Assembly: GCF_001545035.1 (NCBI RefSeq)
Contig: NZ_FCOJ02000044.1
Coordinates: 1-64,000 of the forward strand
DNA: 64,000 nucleotides
Direction: 5' to 3'
DNA from: Caballeronia glebae
Lineage (GTDB): Bacteria > Pseudomonadota > Gammaproteobacteria > Burkholderiales > Burkholderiaceae
The position numbers were made by a program, and so were the translations under genes. Below are positions 16,603 through 25,826 of this stretch, in pieces. The notes under the pieces were generated by a model. It ran no database searches, was not told the DNA's origin, and saw only the letters and a list, made by a program, of their open reading frames with translations. The number at the start of each line of letters is the position of its first letter. The first letter of the stretch is position 1.

Positions 16603-16863
16603 CGCGTTAGTCTCTCGTCGGTTTTGTTGAATTAATTTTGAATCCGAATTAATACCCGCATTGTGCCAAAGAAGAACGATCGTGCGAATACGAAAATGGC
16701 TTAAAAACGGGTTATCCGGCGATCTTGTAACCAATTCGCAAAGTGGACTGCCTGTACGGGTAAGTCCCGATGACCGTCTTGTTTTCTTAAGCTTCACTAA
16801 ACATCGTTTAACGCATTGATTTGTATGCAAATTATGCTTTTGTGATGAAGCGTTGCTTTAGCG
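16603..16863. other. AT-rich spacer between the MarR-GNAT gene and gntR
   Basis: No gene is seen. The stretch is clearly more AT-rich than its surroundings and serves two divergent genes. It contains the 16631-16653 inverted repeat, a minor repeat ATTTG-N4-CAAAT (16819-16832), and runs into the gntR promoter. Confidence 0.6.
16631..16653. promoter_or_regulatory. candidate MarR operator palindrome
   Basis: ATTAATT (16631-16637) and AATTAAT (16647-16653) form a 7-bp inverted repeat with a nine-base centre, 29 bases upstream of the MarR-GNAT start. Size and AT content fit MarR-type operators; binding is inferred. Confidence 0.5.
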
Positions 16864-16891
16864 TTGACTGGTATTATGTTGGTTATATAAT
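16864..16891 (+). promoter_or_regulatory. strong sigma-70 promoter of gntR and the nag operon
   Basis: TTGACT (16864-16869; 5 of 6 matches) and a perfect TATAAT (16886-16891) with a 16-base spacer. The spacer begins ACTGGTATTATG, resembling one half of the ACTGGT-type sites used by NagR/DasR regulators, so autoregulation by the GntR protein is plausible. Confidence 0.75.
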
Positions 16892-16921
16892 GGGCTCCAC
16901 TTCAGGAGGTGAGAGCGCTCG

Positions 16922-17656
16922 ATGGAGCATCGCTGGCAGGATCTGAGGCCCGACGCGCAAAGCGACACGCCCCTTTATCTCCAGTTGGCCTCGCGTCTCG
17001 CCACGGCGATCCACGCGGGCAACTGGTCGGCGGGCGAGGCGTTGCCGTCGGAGCGCACGCTGTCGGAGGGTGTCGGCGTGTCGCGCATCACGGCGCGAAA
17101 GGCAGTCGCGCTGCTGGTCGAGCAAGGCTTGATCCGGCGTGTGCAAGGAGCGGGCAGTTTCATCACGCCGCGCGCAAGCGATCCGCTTTCGGGTCTCACG
17201 GGCTGCAGCGAAATGCTTGAGCAACGTGGTTTCAAGCCGGATTCGATCTGGCTCGAACGCAGGCTGCGGGCGGCCAGTCGCGAGGAGATCGTGCACCTGG
17301 GATTGTCGCCGGGCGCACCCGTTGCGAGTCTGCGCAGGCTGAGGCGCGCGGATGGCGTCGTGATCGCGGTCGAGCATTCGAGCTTGCCTGTGGCCGCAGT
17401 GCCCGATCCGCTCGCGATCGGCGCTTCGCTCTACCGGCATCTGGAGGCGCGCGGGTTGTCGGTGGTGCGCGCATTGCAGCACTTTCGCGCGGTGAACGCC
17501 GGCGTGGGAATCGCCCGGCTCATGGGCGTGGCGCCGCGCTCGGCGCTGCTCGTGATCACGCGTATCGGCTATTCGGCGGATCAACGCGCGATCGAATTGA
17601 CGGACACGTATTGTCGCGACGACTACTACGACTTCGTCGCGGAACTGCATCGATAA
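16922..17656 (+). CDS. GntR-family regulator with UTRA domain (NagR/NagQ type)
   Basis: 244 residues: an N-terminal winged helix (about 18-82, LPSERTLSEGVGVSRITARKAV as the DNA-recognition part) and a C-terminal UTRA ligand domain (about 95-240). Regulators of this HutC/DasR group sense GlcNAc-6-phosphate or glucosamine-6-phosphate and repress amino-sugar genes, which fits the nag genes downstream. A perfect AGGAGGTGA at 16904-16912 sets the start. The gap to nagA is 160 bases with no terminator seen. The effector is inferred from context. Confidence 0.9.
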   Translation: MEHRWQDLRPDAQSDTPLYLQLASRLATAIHAGNWSAGEALPSERTLSEGVGVSRITARKAVALLVEQGLIRRVQGAGSFITPRASDPLSGLTGCSEMLEQRGFKPDSIWLERRLRAASREEIVHLGLSPGAPVASLRRLRRADGVVIAVEHSSLPVAAVPDPLAIGASLYRHLEARGLSVVRALQHFRAVNAGVGIARLMGVAPRSALLVITRIGYSADQRAIELTDTYCRDDYYDFVAELHR

Positions 17657-17816
17657 GCGTCGGCACAGACGCGCATCACTCAGGACGCATCAAGCAAACA
17701 AGAGAACGAGAGGACCCAAGGACGCCGTTCGCTTCTTTCGCGACGAAAGCGTGCTCGCAGCACGGCGCGGACGGCACTGAACCTCATCCATGCATCGCGT
17801 ACTTCCCGAGAAATTC

Positions 17817-18920
17817 ATGCTGAAAGGAAACATACTCACGACCGATGGCTGGATCAACGGCTCGGTCCGCTTCGAGAACGGCCGCGTGACGGCGCTCGAA
17901 GGCCATATCGCCGATCCGCTCGCCAACGACGCGCCGTACATCCTGCCGGGCTTCATCGACCTGCATGTGCACGGCGGCGGCGGGCGCGACATCATGGAAG
18001 GCGGCGACGCGGCCGACACCGTCGCGCGCCAGCACGCGCAGCACGGCACAACGAGCCTGCTCGCCACCACGATGACCGCGCCGCGGGACGAACTCATGGC
18101 AGTCGTCGCCGGTCTCTGCGAACAGGCGCGACACCGCGCCGCGGGTGGCGCGCGCATGCTGGGCGTGCACCTCGAAGGCCCGTACATCAATCCCGGCAAG
18201 CTGGGCGCGCAGCCGGACGCGGCCACCGTGGCGGTGCGCGACGAGGTGCTGAAGTACCTCGATCTCGCGCCGATCCGCGTGGTCACGATCGCGCCGGAGA
18301 TCTCCGGACATCTCGACATCATTTCCGAACTGGCGGCGCGCGGCGTGCGCGTGCAGCTCGGCCATTCGCTCGGCACGTATGACGACGCCGTCAACGCGCT
18401 CAAGCACGGCGCGCGCGGCTTCACGCATCTGTTCAACGCGATGTCGCCGCTGCATCACCGCGATCCCGGCATGGTCGGCGCGGCGCTCGCACACGCCGAA
18501 TACGCGGAACTGATTCCCGATCTGCTGCACGTGCATCCGGGCGCCATCCGCGCCGCGATACGCGCGATCCCGCGTCTTTATGTCGTGACCGACAGCACCT
18601 CGGCGGCCGGCATGCCCGACGGCGAATATCGCCTCGGCAGCCAGCACGTCACGAAGTGCATGGGCGGCGTGCGTCTCGCGGACGGCACGCTCGCCGGCAG
18701 CACCCTGACGATGGATCAGGCGCTGCGCAATCTCGTCTCGCTGGGCATTCCGCTCGCGGACGTCTCGAATCGCCTGTCGCGTTTCCCCGCCGACTATCTC
18801 GGACTCGAAGACCGCGGCCGCATCGCGCGCGGCGCATGGGCCGATCTCGTCGTGCTCGACCGGGAACACGCGCTGACCGCCACGTATGTCGAAGGAGAAT
18901 CAATTGTCGAATATGCTTAA
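17817..18920 (+). CDS. nagA: N-acetylglucosamine-6-phosphate deacetylase
   Basis: NagA hydrolyses GlcNAc-6-phosphate to glucosamine-6-phosphate and acetate. 367 residues of the amidohydrolase superfamily. Metal and catalytic positions seen: DLHVHGG with H50 and H52, E120 in HLEGPYINP, H183 in QLGHS, H204 in THLFNAM, and the catalytic D259 in VTDSTSAAG. The start at 17817 (MLKGNILTTDGW) matches the family better than ATG 17790. Its end overlaps the next gene by 17 bases. Confidence 0.95.
   Translation: MLKGNILTTDGWINGSVRFENGRVTALEGHIADPLANDAPYILPGFIDLHVHGGGGRDIMEGGDAADTVARQHAQHGTTSLLATTMTAPRDELMAVVAGLCEQARHRAAGGARMLGVHLEGPYINPGKLGAQPDAATVAVRDEVLKYLDLAPIRVVTIAPEISGHLDIISELAARGVRVQLGHSLGTYDDAVNALKHGARGFTHLFNAMSPLHHRDPGMVGAALAHAEYAELIPDLLHVHPGAIRAAIRAIPRLYVVTDSTSAAGMPDGEYRLGSQHVTKCMGGVRLADGTLAGSTLTMDQALRNLVSLGIPLADVSNRLSRFPADYLGLEDRGRIARGAWADLVVLDREHALTATYVEGESIVEYA
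18892..18897 (+). promoter_or_regulatory. ribosome binding site selecting a TTG start for the SIS gene
   Basis: AAGGAG lies six bases before TTG 18904, but after the in-frame ATG 18886 and 15 bases before ATG 18913, so TTG is the best supported start. Confidence 0.65.
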
Positions 18921-19920
18921 TGAAGCGCTGGAGTCCGCCGACGTCGTCGCGGCCCAGCTCGCCGATACCTCGCGCATCGAAGAGCTCGCGGAGAAGCTCA
19001 AGGAACAGCCGCGCAATGTCGCGCTCACCGTCGCGCGCGGCAGTTCGGACCACGCCGCCAGCTATTTCGCAAGCCTGACGATGAGCCGCATCGGCGTTCC
19101 GGTGGCCTCGCTGCCGATGTCGGTCGCCACGTTGCAGCAGGCGCCTTTGCGCGTTTCCGGACAACTCGCCGTCGCGTTCTCGCAGTCGGGCAAGAGCCCC
19201 GATCTCGTCGGCACGATGCAGGCGCTGCGCGACGCGGGCGCGTTCACTGTCGCGGCCGTCAACGTCACCGGTTCGCCGCTCGAAAGCGCGTGCGAATACT
19301 TCCTGCCTTTGCTCGCCGGCCCCGAGCTTTCGGTCGCCGCGACCAAGAGCTATATCGCGATGTTGTCGCTGTCGGCCATCGTGATCGCGCACGTTCAGCG
19401 CGACGTCGAATTGCTCAACGCGCTGAAGTCGCTGCCCGACGCGTTGCGCGCCGCCGGCAAGCTCGACTGGACGCGCGCCGTCGACGAACTGAAGAATGTC
19501 GAACGCATGATCGTGATCGGCCGCGGCCTCGGCCTCGCAATCGCGCAGGAAGCCGCGCTCAAGCTGAAGGAAACGTCGGGCATCCAGGCCGAAGCGTTTT
19601 CCAGCGCGGAAGTGCGTCACGGTCCGATGGAAATCATCGAAAAGGACTATCCGCTGCTCGTGTTCGCGCCGCGCGGGCCGGAGCAAGCGGGTCTCATCCA
19701 GCTTGCCGCCGACATGCGTGCTCGCGGCGCGCGCGTGCTGCTCGCCGCGCCGGCCGACGTCGCCGAAGCGGAACTGCCGCTTGTCGCCACGGATCATCCG
19801 GCGCTCGATCCGATCGCCGCGATCCTTTCGTTCTATGTGATGGCCGCAGGTCTGGCCGCCGCGCGCGGGCGCAATCCCGACGCGCCGCGCCACCTGAACA
19901 AAGTCACCGAAACCCATTGA
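18904..19920 (+). CDS. SIS-domain glucosamine-6-phosphate deaminase/isomerase (NagB-II type)
   Basis: 338 residues made of two SIS sugar-isomerase domains (about 35-165 and 190-330) and lacking the glutaminase domain of GlmS. Motifs include ARGSSDHAASYF, FSQSGKSPDLV, and the C-terminal SSAEVRHGPMEII. In this operon, between nagA and the PTS genes, the expected reaction is glucosamine-6-phosphate to fructose-6-phosphate plus ammonia, done elsewhere by the unrelated NagB. The inferred TTG start reads MSNMLNEALE and overlaps nagA by 17 bases, implying coupling. Confidence 0.88.
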   Translation: MSNMLNEALESADVVAAQLADTSRIEELAEKLKEQPRNVALTVARGSSDHAASYFASLTMSRIGVPVASLPMSVATLQQAPLRVSGQLAVAFSQSGKSPDLVGTMQALRDAGAFTVAAVNVTGSPLESACEYFLPLLAGPELSVAATKSYIAMLSLSAIVIAHVQRDVELLNALKSLPDALRAAGKLDWTRAVDELKNVERMIVIGRGLGLAIAQEAALKLKETSGIQAEAFSSAEVRHGPMEIIEKDYPLLVFAPRGPEQAGLIQLAADMRARGARVLLAAPADVAEAELPLVATDHPALDPIAAILSFYVMAAGLAAARGRNPDAPRHLNKVTETH

Positions 19921-19944
19921 GTGAGATAGCCGATGCGCCGTGCC

Positions 19945-19950
19945 GAGGAG
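19945..19950 (+). promoter_or_regulatory. ribosome binding site favouring a TTG start for nagF
   Basis: GAGGAG lies six bases before TTG 19957 and inside the reading frame that would start at ATG 19933. Confidence 0.5.
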
Positions 19951-19956
19951 TCACAG

Positions 19957-22521
19957 TTGAACCATTCCATCGATAACCCGAACGACGTCGTTTTGCTCGC
20001 GCCGTTCACCGGTCCCGTCGTGCCGCTGGCGGACGTGCCCGATCCCGTGTTTGCCGAGGGCATGTTCGGCGACGGCATCGGCATCGATCCGCTCGATAAC
20101 GTGCTCGTCTCGCCCTGCGACGGCGTCGTCACGCATCTCGCGCGCACGCATCACGCCGTGACGCTGCGCACGAAGGAAGGCGCGGAGATTCTCGTTCATA
20201 TCGGCATCGACACGGTCGAGCTGGGCGGCAAGGGCTTCACGCCGAAGGTCCAGCAAGGCGCGACGGTGCGCGCGGGCGAGGCGCTCATCGAATTCGACAC
20301 GGACTTCGTCGCGCAACACGCGCCGAGCCTCGTCTCGGTGATCGCGATCGCCAATGGCGATGCCTTCGACGTCATCGATCGCGCCGGCCGCGGCGTGCTG
20401 AAGGCCGGCTCGCGCATGCTGGTTCTGCGCCAGAAGCACGGCGAGAAAGCCGATACGGCGCGCGCGGGCGCGGTCGTTCTCGACGAAGCGCGCCGCAGCC
20501 TCACGCTCTCGCATGCGGGCGGCTTGCATGCGCGTCCGGCGGCGCGGGCACGCGAAGCGGCGCGCGGTCTCGATGCGAAGGTCGAAGTGCGCTACGAAGG
20601 CAAGAAGGCGCCGATCGAAAGCGTGGTCGGGCTGCTCGGTCTCGGTGCGGGCGAGGGCGCGACCATCGAGTTGGTGGGCATCGGCGCGCAATCGCAACAG
20701 GCCGTCGACGCGGTCGCGGCGGAGTTGCTGCGCGCGGGGCAGGGCGAAATCGAAGAGACGCCCGCGCGCGCGAAGTCGCCCGCGCCGGCCGTGAAGCCGG
20801 CCGCATCGGGCGAGCCGTTGCCGCCGAACACGCTCGCGGGCGTGTGCGCCGCGCCGGGCATCGCGGTGGGCAAGCTGGTGCGCTGGGACGATCAGGAAAT
20901 CGTGCCGCCCGAACAGGCGAGCGGAGCGTCGGCGGCGGAAAGCCGTGCGCTCGATAAAGCCATCGCGCAGGTCGACGCCGAACTCGGCGAAACCGTGCGC
21001 ACCGCGTCGCAGCGCGGCGCGGTCGGCGAGGCGGGCATCTTCGCGGTGCATCGCGTGCTGCTCGAAGATCCGACGCTCGTCGATGCCGCGCGCGATCTGA
21101 TCAGCCTCGGCAAGAGCGCGGGTTTCGCGTGGCGCGAGGCGATCCGCGCGCAGATCGCGCTGCTCTCGAACGTGCAGGACGAATTGCTCGCCGAGCGCGC
21201 GGCCGATCTGCGCGACATCGAAAAGCGCGTGTTGCGCGCACTCGGTCTGAGCAGCGCGGCGGCGGTCGAGTTGCCGCCGGAGGCCGTGCTCGCCGCCACC
21301 GAATTCACGCCGTCCGATCTGTCGTCGATCGACCGCACGCGCGTCACCGCGCTCGTGATGGCGCGCGGCGGCGCGACCTCGCACGCGGCGATCATCGCGC
21401 GGCAGATCGGCATTCCGGCGCTCGTCGCGATCGGCGATGCGCTGCACGCGATTCCCGAAGGCACGCAAGTGGTGGTGGACGCATCGGCGGGGCGCATCGA
21501 ACACGCGCCGACCGCGCTCGACGTCGAACGCGCGCGCAACGAGCGCGAGCGGCTCGCGGGCGTGCGCGAGGCGAATCGCAAGCTGTCGGGCGAGGCCGCG
21601 TCGACCAAGGATGGGCGCGCAATCGAAGTCGCCGCGAACATCGCGACGCTCGACGATGCGAAAGCCGCCGTCGAAAACGGCGCCGATTCGGTAGGCCTCT
21701 TGCGCACCGAATTGTTGTTCATCCATCGCCAGTCGGCGCCGACGGCCGCGGAGCACGCGCAAAGTTATCAGGGCATCGTCGAGGCATTGCAGGGCCGCAC
21801 GGCGATCATTCGCACGCTCGATGTCGGCGCGGACAAGGAAGTCGATTATCTGACGCTCCCGCCCGAAGAAAACCCGGCGCTCGGTCTGCGCGGCGTCCGT
21901 CTCGCGCAAGTGCGACCCGATCTGCTCGACGACCAGTTGCGCGGCCTGCTCGCCGTGAAGCCGGCGGGCGCGGTGCGCATTCTTCTGCCGATGGTCACCG
22001 ATTCCGGCGAATTGCAGCGCCTGCGCGCGCGCATCGACGAACTGGCGCGCGAGGCGGGTCGCAGCGATCCGGTGGAAGTGGGCGTGATGATCGAAGTGCC
22101 GTCGGCGGCGCTGCTTGCCGATCAGCTCGCGAAACACGCGGATTTCCTCTCGATCGGCACCAACGATCTCACGCAGTACACGCTCGCGATGGACCGTTGC
22201 CAGCCCGATCTCGCCGCGCTGTCCGACGGCCTGCATCCCGCCGTGTTGCGCCTCATCAAGACGGCGGTGCAGGGCGCGGAAAAGCACGGCAAGTGGGTCG
22301 GCGTGTGCGGCGCGCTCGGCGGCGATCCGGTCGCGGCGCCCTTGCTCATCGGGCTCGGCGTGACCGAATTGTCGGTCGATCCGGGCTCCGTGCCCGGCAT
22401 CAAGGCGCGCGTGCGCAATCTCGATTACCAACTGTGCCGTCAGCGCGCCGAGGATTGCCTCGCGCTCGAATCGGCTCAGGCAGTAAGAGCGGCGAGCCGC
22501 GAAATCTGGCCGCGGGACTAA
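19957..22521 (+). CDS. nagF: PTS EIIA-HPr-EI fusion for N-acetylglucosamine uptake
   Basis: A 854-residue multiphosphoryl-transfer protein. EIIA-Glc domain (about 10-150) with H81 in EILVHIGIDTVEL; HPr domain (about 175-260) with H191 in HAGGLHARPAA and Ser222 in the position of HPr Ser46; enzyme I (about 290-850) with H476 in GGATSHAAIIARQIGIPA and the PEP-binding barrel. The phosphate should pass from PEP along EI, HPr and EIIA to NagE. TTG 19957 has the better ribosome site; ATG 19933 would add eight residues. It sits 36 bases after the deaminase gene and 86 before nagE. Confidence 0.93.
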   Translation: MNHSIDNPNDVVLLAPFTGPVVPLADVPDPVFAEGMFGDGIGIDPLDNVLVSPCDGVVTHLARTHHAVTLRTKEGAEILVHIGIDTVELGGKGFTPKVQQGATVRAGEALIEFDTDFVAQHAPSLVSVIAIANGDAFDVIDRAGRGVLKAGSRMLVLRQKHGEKADTARAGAVVLDEARRSLTLSHAGGLHARPAARAREAARGLDAKVEVRYEGKKAPIESVVGLLGLGAGEGATIELVGIGAQSQQAVDAVAAELLRAGQGEIEETPARAKSPAPAVKPAASGEPLPPNTLAGVCAAPGIAVGKLVRWDDQEIVPPEQASGASAAESRALDKAIAQVDAELGETVRTASQRGAVGEAGIFAVHRVLLEDPTLVDAARDLISLGKSAGFAWREAIRAQIALLSNVQDELLAERAADLRDIEKRVLRALGLSSAAAVELPPEAVLAATEFTPSDLSSIDRTRVTALVMARGGATSHAAIIARQIGIPALVAIGDALHAIPEGTQVVVDASAGRIEHAPTALDVERARNERERLAGVREANRKLSGEAASTKDGRAIEVAANIATLDDAKAAVENGADSVGLLRTELLFIHRQSAPTAAEHAQSYQGIVEALQGRTAIIRTLDVGADKEVDYLTLPPEENPALGLRGVRLAQVRPDLLDDQLRGLLAVKPAGAVRILLPMVTDSGELQRLRARIDELAREAGRSDPVEVGVMIEVPSAALLADQLAKHADFLSIGTNDLTQYTLAMDRCQPDLAALSDGLHPAVLRLIKTAVQGAEKHGKWVGVCGALGGDPVAAPLLIGLGVTELSVDPGSVPGIKARVRNLDYQLCRQRAEDCLALESAQAVRAASREIWPRD

Positions 22522-22607
22522 ACGTCCGTCCTGCCAACGATTCGCGGAGCCTTTTTCAGCGATCCCCCGAAGCAGCAACGACAAGACCTATATTTTTGGA
22601 GAACCCG

Positions 22608-24398
22608 ATGGACGCCAACCCGTTTGCAAAGATGCAGCGACTCGGCCGCGCGCTGATGCTGCCGATCGCCGTACTACCGGTGGCCGGCCTGCTTTTGCGG
22701 CTCGGCCAGCCCGATGTCTTCAACATCAAGATGATCGCCGATGCAGGCGATGCGATCTTCACTAATCTGCCGCTCTTGTTCGCGATCGGCGTAGCGGTGG
22801 GTTTCGCGAAGGACAACAACGGCACGGCGGGTCTCGCCGGCGCGATCGGCTATCTCATCGAAGTGGCCGTGATGAAGGACATCAACGACAAGCTCAACAT
22901 GGGCGTGCTGTCGGGGATCATCGCCGGTATGGTGGCCGGCTATATGTACAACCGCTACAAGGACATCAAGCTGCCCGAGTATCTGGCGTTCTTCGGCGGC
23001 AAGCGCTTCGTGCCGATTGTCACGGGCGTCGCGTGTCTGATACTCGGCATACTGCTCGGCTACATATGGCAGCCGGTGCAGGCGGCCATCGACACCGCGG
23101 GCAACTGGCTCACGACGGCCGGCGCGCTCGGTACGTTCGTGTTCGGCGTGCTGAACCGCATTCTGCTCGTGACGGGTCTGCATCACATCATCAACTCGCT
23201 CGCGTGGTTCGTGTTCGGCTCGTTCACGCCGCCCGACGGTGGCGCGATCGTCCACGGCGACCTGCATCGCTTCTTCGCGGGCGACAAAACCGCCGGCGGC
23301 TTCATGACAGGCTTCTTCCCGGTCATGATGTTCGGCCTCCCGGCAGCCTGTCTCGCGATGTTCCATGAAGCACCGAAGGAGCGTCGCGCGATCGTCGGCG
23401 GCCTGCTGTTCTCGATGGCGCTGACCGCGTTCCTGACGGGCGTGACCGAGCCGATCGAGTACTCGTTCATGTTCCTGGCTCCGGTGCTCTACGGCATTCA
23501 TGCGGTGCTGACGGGTCTGTCGCTCGCGATCTGCTCGGCGCTCGGCATCCATCTGGGCTTCACGTTCTCGGCGGGCGCGATCGACTTCGTGCTGAACTAC
23601 GGTCTGTCGCAGCGCGGCTGGCTGGCGCTCGTGGTCGGCGTGGTGTACTTCGTCGTCTACTACGGCCTGTTCCGCTTCTTCATCCGAAAATTCAACATGG
23701 CGACGCCGGGCCGCGAGCCGGCCACGACCGACGCGCAAACCGACGTCGATACAGCGGTCGCGGGCGGTCTGATTCCGCCGGTTCCGGGTGTGGCCGCGTC
23801 GGCATCGAACTCACGCGCCGCGAAGTACATCGCGGCGCTCGGCGGCGCGTCCAATCTGTCTCTCGTCGATGCCTGCACGACGCGTCTGCGTCTGTCGGTC
23901 GTGGATTCGGAAAAGGTGTCGGAACCGCAGTTGAAGACCATCGGCGCGCGCGGCGTGCTCAAGCGCGGCGCGACCAACGTGCAGGTGATCATCGGGCCGG
24001 AAGCCGACCTGATCGCCGATGAAATCCGCACCGAACTGGAACATTCGTCGACGCGCGGCGCGACGCCCGCATCTTCGACGCCGGCGCAGCCGGTAGCCGC
24101 GGTGCCAAGCGGCGACCAGACGCCCGGCCCGCTCGATCCGGACCCGTTCCGCTGGCTCGCGGTGTTCGGCGGTGCGACCAACGTCGCTTCGCTCGACGCG
24201 GTCGCCCAGACGCGCCTGCGCGTGGTCGTGCGCGATCCGTCGTCGGTGGATCGTCAGCGTTTGTCTTCGCTGGATGTCGCGTGGGTGTCGGCGGATACGT
24301 TCCACATCGTCGTGGGCGCGGCGGCGCAGCGCTATGCAACGCAACTGTCCACGCGCTTGTCGGGTAACGACGGCGGCGCTGCCCCGATGCCTGCCTGA
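22608..24398 (+). CDS. nagE: PTS N-acetylglucosamine permease, EIICBB
   Basis: 596 residues. The EIIC transport domain (about 1-365, ten or so helices) has GVTEPIEYSFMF with the substrate-site Glu281. A first EIIB domain (about 402-478) has phospho-acceptor C423 in DACTTRLRL. A second EIIB-like copy (about 512-585) reads SLDAVAQTRLRVVV and has Val where the Cys should be. EIIA is supplied by the fusion upstream. GGAG at 22598-22601 precedes the ATG; the frame stays open far upstream inside nagF, but that extension is spurious. A strong terminator follows. Confidence 0.95.
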   Translation: MDANPFAKMQRLGRALMLPIAVLPVAGLLLRLGQPDVFNIKMIADAGDAIFTNLPLLFAIGVAVGFAKDNNGTAGLAGAIGYLIEVAVMKDINDKLNMGVLSGIIAGMVAGYMYNRYKDIKLPEYLAFFGGKRFVPIVTGVACLILGILLGYIWQPVQAAIDTAGNWLTTAGALGTFVFGVLNRILLVTGLHHIINSLAWFVFGSFTPPDGGAIVHGDLHRFFAGDKTAGGFMTGFFPVMMFGLPAACLAMFHEAPKERRAIVGGLLFSMALTAFLTGVTEPIEYSFMFLAPVLYGIHAVLTGLSLAICSALGIHLGFTFSAGAIDFVLNYGLSQRGWLALVVGVVYFVVYYGLFRFFIRKFNMATPGREPATTDAQTDVDTAVAGGLIPPVPGVAASASNSRAAKYIAALGGASNLSLVDACTTRLRLSVVDSEKVSEPQLKTIGARGVLKRGATNVQVIIGPEADLIADEIRTELEHSSTRGATPASSTPAQPVAAVPSGDQTPGPLDPDPFRWLAVFGGATNVASLDAVAQTRLRVVVRDPSSVDRQRLSSLDVAWVSADTFHIVVGAAAQRYATQLSTRLSGNDGGAAPMPA

Positions 24399-24418
24399 TG
24401 CGGTAGTCGATGCTCGAT

Positions 24419-24453
24419 AACAAACGGCGCCTTCGGGCGCCGTTTGTTTTTTC
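24419..24453 (+). terminator. Rho-independent terminator of the nag operon
   Basis: A perfect 13-bp stem (24419-24431 with 24436-24448) closed by a TTCG tetraloop and followed by a T-run to 24452. Confidence 0.97.
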
Positions 24454-24464
24454 AGCGCGAGGCC

Positions 24465-24500
24465 AAAGAAAAAGCCCGCTATCGTGTCGATAGCGGGCTT
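24465..24500 (-). terminator. Rho-independent terminator of rpoH
   Basis: On the minus strand a perfect 13-bp stem (24488-24500 with 24472-24484) and three-base loop are followed by TTTTTCTTT. It ends 29 bases downstream of the rpoH stop and faces the nag terminator. Confidence 0.93.
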
Positions 24501-24529
24501 CGCAATTTCTGCAATGGTACAGTCATTTG

Positions 24530-25471
<942 letters not shown>

Positions 25472-25529
25472 AAGCTCCTTATCAACAATTCATGTGCCGC
25501 TTAAAGACGGCGGCAAGTCAGACACGATA

Positions 25530-25556
25530 TTAGCACTCCGGTTCAGCGAGTGCTAA
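25530..25556. promoter_or_regulatory. CIRCE element (HrcA operator) upstream of rpoH
   Basis: TTAGCACTC (25530-25538), nine bases, GAGTGCTAA (25548-25556): a perfect match to the CIRCE consensus. On the rpoH strand a TAATAT -10 candidate overlaps the edge of the repeat, so bound HrcA would block the promoter. HrcA represses chaperone genes through this element in many bacteria. Confidence 0.93.
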
Positions 25557-25826
25557 GTGTTAGAGCATGGAGGAATGTTGGAGTTCCCACCAAAACTATC
25601 AGATTGGTGGTGGTGATAGGATGGACTGTTGCGCGAAAGGCGGCAGAAACGATCGGCAGAACGACTGGATTTGCATCGATTACCGTTTTTGCGCGTTGCG
25701 CGACAAGAAATTCTACAAAACGAGGACTTGATGCGATTTCTGCAAATGCTTTAAAACATCACTAGAATCGCCAAACAACAGCGACAGAAGAAACACACCC
25801 GCCATCCGAGTATATTTGGGGTGCTC
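25557..25826. other. spacer between rpoH control region and the PagL-like gene
   Basis: No gene is visible. It contains an inverted repeat CCACCAA (25587-25593) and TTGGTGG (25604-25610) with a ten-base centre, and is less GC-rich than its flanks. No clear promoter for the PagL-like gene was found. Confidence 0.5.

Noticed and set aside
19951-22584. An 877-codon open frame on the minus strand opposite nagF.
   Set aside because: It is a mirror of a GC-rich gene with strong third-position bias; its translation is Arg/Ala/His-rich without family motifs, while nagF has intact catalytic sites.
21129-22607. A long in-frame N-terminal extension of nagE reaching back through nagF.
   Set aside because: It overlaps nagF in another frame and is Arg-rich and unlike any PTS protein; the family start and a GGAG site are at 22608.
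25472-25530. A sigma-32 promoter for rpoH autoregulation.
   Set aside because: No CTTGAA plus CCCCAT-type pair at the right spacing; only the CIRCE element and a sigma-70-like -10 are visible.
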